Positions 6,173 through 9,147 of a DNA stretch of 9,147 bases are shown in pieces. Numbering within the stretch: position 1 is the first letter of the stretch; each line of letters begins with the position of its first letter. A program made the position numbers and the translations under genes. The stretch spans positions 1 to 9,147 of the forward strand of contig JAEYXC010000263.1 in NCBI GenBank assembly GCA_023428655.1, in the 5' to 3' direction. The notes under the pieces are model-generated. The model was not told the origin of the DNA. It did not search any database and was given only the letters and a program-made list of their open reading frames with translations. Source of the DNA: Bacillota bacterium. Its GTDB lineage: Bacteria; Bacillota; Clostridia; Lachnospirales; Lachnospiraceae.

Positions 6173-7873
6173 ATGACAGAAGAAGAGAGATTGAGAATTG
6201 TCAGCCAGGATTATACGGATTTGATTATTAATTATTCGAATAACCCGAGGATGCTGCAAAGTATACCCAATGCCACTGTCCAAATTATGAATGAGGCTTT
6301 TGCTGTTCTTTATGTTCCAGTTACGTCATTGCCGGGGAGAGGACTTGGAATCTATGATTATTCAACGCTGCCTTATTTATGTGGGTTAGCTAGTGAGGTG
6401 TCTCTGGAGGCCTCCCAAATAACACAGCTACGTAGCTTCCCGACCCTTAACCTTCGTGGGCAGGGAGTGTTGGTGGGAATTGTAGACACCGGAATTAACT
6501 ATAATCTTCCTGTATTCAAAAAGGCGGACGGCACAACTAAGGTGGCTGCACTCTGGGATCAAACCATACAGTCTGGGGGTAGTCCGTTCCATATGGAGTT
6601 TGGTTCGGAATATCGGTCAGAGCAGATTAATCTTGCCCTTAGCACACAAAATCCCTTGGAGCTTGTTCCGAGTACCGATGATAATGGCCATGGAACAATG
6701 CTTGCCGGAATAGCCACCGGAACCGAAAACAGCAAAGAGGAATTTGCAGGAGTAGCACCGGATTCTGAACTGGTTGTTGTGAAATTGATGCCGGCTAAGA
6801 AATATCTCAGAGATTTCTATGGCATTCCGGATGGAGCAGTATGCTATCAGGAGAACTCCATTATGTGGGGAGTGCAGTATTGCATACAGGTAGCCAGACA
6901 ACTCAATCGTCCCATCTCCATTTGCATAGGAATTGGTACCTCCCAGGACGCACATGATGGTAACTCCTCCCTAAGCAGCTTCTTATCCGTTGTTGCTGAC
7001 TATCCGAAAACCGGTGTTGTCACAGCCGCCGGCAACGAAGGAAACCGTGGTAGACATTTCCGCGGGGTGATAGATCAAAACAGTCACACCTCTAATGTGG
7101 AGATGAATGTTGGGGAAGAGGATAAGTCTTTTACAATGGAATTATGGGGGGATGCACTTGGAATTTATAGCATTGATATATTATCCCCATCCGGTGAATA
7201 TATTCCTAGAATTACTACAAGTATTAGAGTGAGTAGGGATATTTCCTTTATCTTTGAGGAAACTGAGATATTGGTGGATTATCAGACCGTGGAACGCTTT
7301 ACCGGAGATCAACTGATTCTGTTGAGATTTCGTAACACATCTCCCGGGGTATGGCGTTTTACGGTGTACGGACAGAATGATTTGTCAACCGGCTTTAATA
7401 TCTGGCTTCCCATGGGAGATTTTATCTCCAATCATACCCATTTTATACAGGCAGATATCTATACAACCCTCATTGCTCCGGGTTCCTCCCCAATTCCGAT
7501 TACAGTTACAGCATATAATCCAATCAGTGGTACACTCTATGTGAATGCCAGCAGAGGCTATACCAGATCCAATGTAGTCAAGCCGGAGCTGGCTGCACCC
7601 GGTGTGAATTATATCGCCCCCGATCAATGGGGAGGCTTTAAGAACTTTTCGGGCACCGGTGTTGCGGCTGCCCATACGGCAGGGATTGTCGCACTGGCAT
7701 TAGAGTGGGGAATAATCCGAGGAAATCAACCGAATCTGGATACCATAAGGATTAAGAATTTCTTGATACGAGGTGCTAAAAGAAGCAGCAATCTTTCCTA
7801 TCCTAACAGAGATTGGGGCTATGGTATCATAGATATTTATAATACGTATCAAGCTTTAAGGATAAATCTATGA
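6173..7873 (+). CDS. Csp-like subtilisin-family pseudoprotease (nucleophile Ser replaced by Gly)
   Basis: This is a 566-residue paralogue of the preceding gene, co-linear over its whole length with the same prodomain, core and insert layout and no signal peptide. Asp105 (VGIVDTGINY), His173 (DDNGHGTMLAG) and oxyanion Asn288 (AAGNEG) are kept. The nucleophile motif reads FSGTGVAAAHTAG, with Gly496 (GGT, 7658-7660) exactly where the paralogue has Ser494 (FSGTSTSAAHVAG). It should therefore lack serine-protease activity and should not cleave off its own prodomain. The reading frame is otherwise intact and motifs elsewhere are well kept, which argues for a conserved non-catalytic role and against decay. 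Clostridial CspC and CspA are precedents: inactive subtilases that act in germinant signalling beside active CspB. That role here is inference from architecture and pairing. The stop is 163 bases before spoVT. Confidence 0.9.
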   Translation: MTEEERLRIVSQDYTDLIINYSNNPRMLQSIPNATVQIMNEAFAVLYVPVTSLPGRGLGIYDYSTLPYLCGLASEVSLEASQITQLRSFPTLNLRGQGVLVGIVDTGINYNLPVFKKADGTTKVAALWDQTIQSGGSPFHMEFGSEYRSEQINLALSTQNPLELVPSTDDNGHGTMLAGIATGTENSKEEFAGVAPDSELVVVKLMPAKKYLRDFYGIPDGAVCYQENSIMWGVQYCIQVARQLNRPISICIGIGTSQDAHDGNSSLSSFLSVVADYPKTGVVTAAGNEGNRGRHFRGVIDQNSHTSNVEMNVGEEDKSFTMELWGDALGIYSIDILSPSGEYIPRITTSIRVSRDISFIFEETEILVDYQTVERFTGDQLILLRFRNTSPGVWRFTVYGQNDLSTGFNIWLPMGDFISNHTHFIQADIYTTLIAPGSSPIPITVTAYNPISGTLYVNASRGYTRSNVVKPELAAPGVNYIAPDQWGGFKNFSGTGVAAAHTAGIVALALEWGIIRGNQPNLDTIRIKNFLIRGAKRSSNLSYPNRDWGYGIIDIYNTYQALRINL

Positions 7874-7916
7874 ATAATTCATTTATTTGCTACTAAAATC
7901 AAAATAAATTATTGTA

Positions 7917-7946
7917 TGAAACAAATGTATAAACTTCCCCATTTTA
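7917..7946 (+). promoter_or_regulatory. Possible sigma-G-type promoter of spoVT
   Basis: TGAAAC (7917-7922), a 17-base spacer and CATTTTA (7940-7946) resemble the forespore sigma-G pattern (-10 CATnnTA). In Bacillus spoVT is sigma-G dependent, which makes this plausible, but the -35 is only a partial match and the region is A/T-rich. An imperfect A/T hairpin lies just upstream (about 7872-7915) with no T-run. Confidence 0.35.
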
Positions 7947-8036
7947 CAAACAATAGTATCAGATAGAAAATGTAACAGTTAATTTTGGTTATGGTTTAGG
8001 AAAAATCAAATCATGTAAAATGGAGGAAAATCATAT

Positions 8037-8585
8037 ATGAAAGCAACAGGTATAGTAAGACGAATAGATGACCTCGGGCGTGTTGTGGTACCAAAAGAAA
8101 TCCGCCGTACATTAAGAATACGCGAAGGAGATCCTCTGGAGATATTTACGGATAGAGAGGGAGAGATTATTCTGAAGAAATACTCCCCCATCGGCGAGCT
8201 GGGACAATTTGCAAAGCAATATGCTGATTCCTTGGCACAGACGACAGGACATATCGTTGCTATCACTGATAAGGATCAATTTATCGCTGTGGCAGGCCCA
8301 ACTAAGAAGGATTTGATGATGAAGGGAATTAGCCATGAACTGGAAGAGGTAATTAATGAGAGAGAGACGATTGTAGCCGCAAGGGATGATAAAAACTACA
8401 TCCGTATTATGAACGAGGATGAATCTGAATTTGTCTTTGAGGCAATTACACCGATTATCAGTGAAGGTGATGCAATCGGCTCTGTTATATTCCTCACCAA
8501 GGATGCCAAGACTAAATTCGGTGAGCTTGAGATTAAGCTTGCTGCGACTGCAGCAGCGTTTATGGGACGCCAAATGGAACAATAA
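8037..8585 (+). CDS. spoVT: Stage V sporulation protein T, transcription regulator
   Basis: The 182-residue SpoVT has two parts. Residues 1-50 form an AbrB/MazE-type swapped-hairpin DNA-binding domain (MKATGIVRRIDDLGRVVVPK, then EIRRTLRIREGDPLEIF). Residues about 55-180 form a GAF-like sensor domain, ending in the helical LAATAAAFMGRQME. SpoVT is made in the forespore and tunes the sigma-G regulon, affecting spore coat, resistance and germination; its GAF ligand is unknown. The start at ATG 8037 has a strong TGGAGGA site (8021-8027) at 9 bases. The length equals that of typical family members. Downstream mazG keeps the spoVT-mazG order known in Firmicutes (in Bacillus subtilis, spoVT-yabM-yabN with yabN the mazG gene), here without the intervening membrane protein gene. 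A hairpin follows the stop. The identification also marks the organism as a spore former. Confidence 0.97.
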   Translation: MKATGIVRRIDDLGRVVVPKEIRRTLRIREGDPLEIFTDREGEIILKKYSPIGELGQFAKQYADSLAQTTGHIVAITDKDQFIAVAGPTKKDLMMKGISHELEEVINERETIVAARDDKNYIRIMNEDESEFVFEAITPIISEGDAIGSVIFLTKDAKTKFGELEIKLAATAAAFMGRQMEQ

Positions 8586-8603
8586 TTATTGAAAATAACA
8601 GAC

Positions 8604-8654
8604 GGGGCTGTTGCAAAGGGATGGTATAAAGGAACCTGTGCTTGCAACAGCCCC
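8604..8654 (+). terminator. Hairpin after spoVT, probable terminator without a clean T-run
   Basis: GGGGCTGTTGCAA (8604-8616) and TTGCAACAGCCCC (8642-8654) form a perfect 13-bp stem with a 25-base loop. What follows is only T-rich (about ten T in sixteen bases, no long run), so termination may be weaker than at the other two sites. Confidence 0.65.
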
Positions 8655-8939
8655 TATTATAGTTGTTGTTCGAGCTTAACGATTACTGTAAGCTTGCATT
8701 AATGGGGTATAGTTACTTTCTGGAAGCGGGAAGTAACGAAGGTTATAAGTTTGATATCACGAATGCCGAAAGCGTGGAATGACGAATGTATTGTATTTTT
8801 GTTAGAGTTATTGCTATAATTAGGATACATAAGTATATATAATCATAAATGAGATACATTAAGAGTAGCTTTAAAGCTTTCAGCAGGTGCATTGGCAGTG
8901 GCTGGCATAGCCTTAATACATGAGATAAGGAGTGGTAGA
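8655..8939 (+). other. Gene-free spacer between spoVT and mazG
   Basis: With the hairpin before it, over 350 bases here carry no recognised gene. The stretch holds a stem-loop with arms GTTACTTTC (8712-8720) and GGAAGTAAC (8729-8737), pairing with one wobble. It also holds a 26-codon open frame (8702-8782) without a ribosome site, the mazG promoter, a 12-bp palindrome AGCTTTAAAGCT (8867-8878) and a short GGCT/AGCC stem (8900-8912). No known riboswitch or RNA gene was recognised. Confidence 0.5.
8791..8820 (+). promoter_or_regulatory. Extended -10 sigma-A promoter for mazG
   Basis: TTGTAT (8791-8796), an 18-base spacer and TATAAT (8815-8820) preceded by TG at the extended -10 position (8812-8813) form a good vegetative promoter. 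The expected start is near 8827, giving a leader of about 113 bases. It suggests mazG is transcribed independently of spoVT. Confidence 0.65.
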
Positions 8940-9147
8940 ATGTCAAATTATAGCTTTGAAGAATTTATGGATATCATCAGACAGCTGAGAGTGGGTTGCC
9001 CCTGGGACCGGGAGCAGACTCACGAAAGCCTAAAAAGCTGTCTATTGGAGGAATGCTACGAGACAGTAGAGGCGATTGATAATCAGGATAAGGAAAATCT
9101 CTGTGAGGAGCTTGGTGATATTTTGCTGCAGGTTGCCCTTCACAGTG
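8940..9147 (+). CDS. mazG: MazG nucleoside triphosphate pyrophosphohydrolase, 5' part (3' end outside window)
   Basis: The first 69 codons are present and the gene runs off the right edge. MazG hydrolyses (d)NTPs to the monophosphate plus pyrophosphate as a cytoplasmic house-cleaning enzyme. Diagnostic features are FMDIIRQLR, the GCPWDREQTHESLK block typical of MazG N-termini, the metal-binding EExxE pattern in LLEECYETVEAI and the ExxD pattern in EELGDILLQVALHS. ATG 8940 has AAGGAG (8927-8932) at 7 bases, an excellent start. The frame is open upstream to 8853 and would add a hydrophobic stretch, but that has no better start signal. Placement after spoVT is a conserved Firmicutes arrangement, usually continuing into hup/yabO/yabP/divIC-type genes, which are outside this window. 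Whether it carries a fused methylase domain like YabN cannot be seen; the N-terminus starts directly with the MazG domain, so an N-terminal fusion is absent. Confidence 0.96.
   Translation, partial: MSNYSFEEFMDIIRQLRVGCPWDREQTHESLKSCLLEECYETVEAIDNQDKENLCEELGDILLQVALHS

Noticed and set aside
7872..7915. A/T-rich inverted repeat after the second protease as a terminator
   Set aside because: The pairing is imperfect, nearly all A-T, with a bulge and no T-run, so it is not convincing in A/T-rich spacer DNA.
8867..8878. AGCTTTAAAGCT palindrome as an operator for mazG
   Set aside because: It is a perfect 12-bp palindrome but lies downstream of the start site, is isolated, and could arise by chance.
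8849..8923. 24-codon frame in the mazG leader as a leader peptide
   Set aside because: It has no ribosome site, no run of regulatory codons and no attenuator-like hairpin after it.
1..9147. Antisense and alternate-frame open frames across the window (for example 2494-2901 and 6617-6955 on the minus strand)
   Set aside because: They lie opposite or within strongly supported genes, show no family motifs and have no ribosome sites, so they are shadows of the real genes.
1..9147. CRISPR arrays, tRNA or rRNA genes, prophage or transposase genes
   Set aside because: No spaced direct repeats, cloverleaf-like sequence, rRNA signature or transposase/integrase motif was seen when reading both strands.

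Overview
The window looks like chromosomal DNA of a spore-forming, low-to-moderate GC Clostridia, most like the Lachnospiraceae. The evidence is a SpoVT sporulation regulator followed by MazG, strong Shine-Dalgarno sites, A/T-rich spacers with hairpin-plus-T terminators, and two cytoplasmic-type Csp-like subtilases of a kind found in clostridial spore formers. The species cannot be fixed from this sequence. All recognisable genes are on the + strand.

Layout. (1) 1-1837: the 3' part of deoB (phosphopentomutase), then a small deoxyinosine/uracil-DNA glycosylase-family gene, then dtd (D-aminoacyl-tRNA deacylase). They are tightly spaced, look like one operon, and end in a strong terminator (about 1926-1970). 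(2) 2016-4182: a two-gene NatAB-like ABC-2 exporter with its own near-consensus sigma-A promoter (TTGACA-16-TATACT) and its own terminator. The promoter lies inside the longest possible ATPase reading frame, so the real ATPase start is the ATG at 2099. (3) 4327-7873: two tandem paralogous subtilisin-family (S8) proteins, 566 residues each when the second starts at 6173. They have no signal peptide, and both carry a long insert between the oxyanion Asn and the nucleophile region, as in Csp germination proteases. The first keeps the full Asp/His/Ser triad. The second keeps Asp, His and the oxyanion Asn but has Gly where the nucleophilic Ser should be, so it is a predicted pseudoprotease. (4) 8037-8585: spoVT, closed by a perfect 13-bp hairpin. 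(5) 8586-8939: a gene-free stretch with a good extended -10 promoter. (6) 8940-end: the 5' part of mazG.

The most interesting item is the active/pseudo subtilase pair beside spoVT. It has the same logic as the CspB (active) and CspC/CspA (inactive sensor) proteins that control spore germination in Clostridium. A link between this pair and germination or spore development is inference from homology and position. It is not demonstrated here, and no SleC-like substrate gene is in the window.
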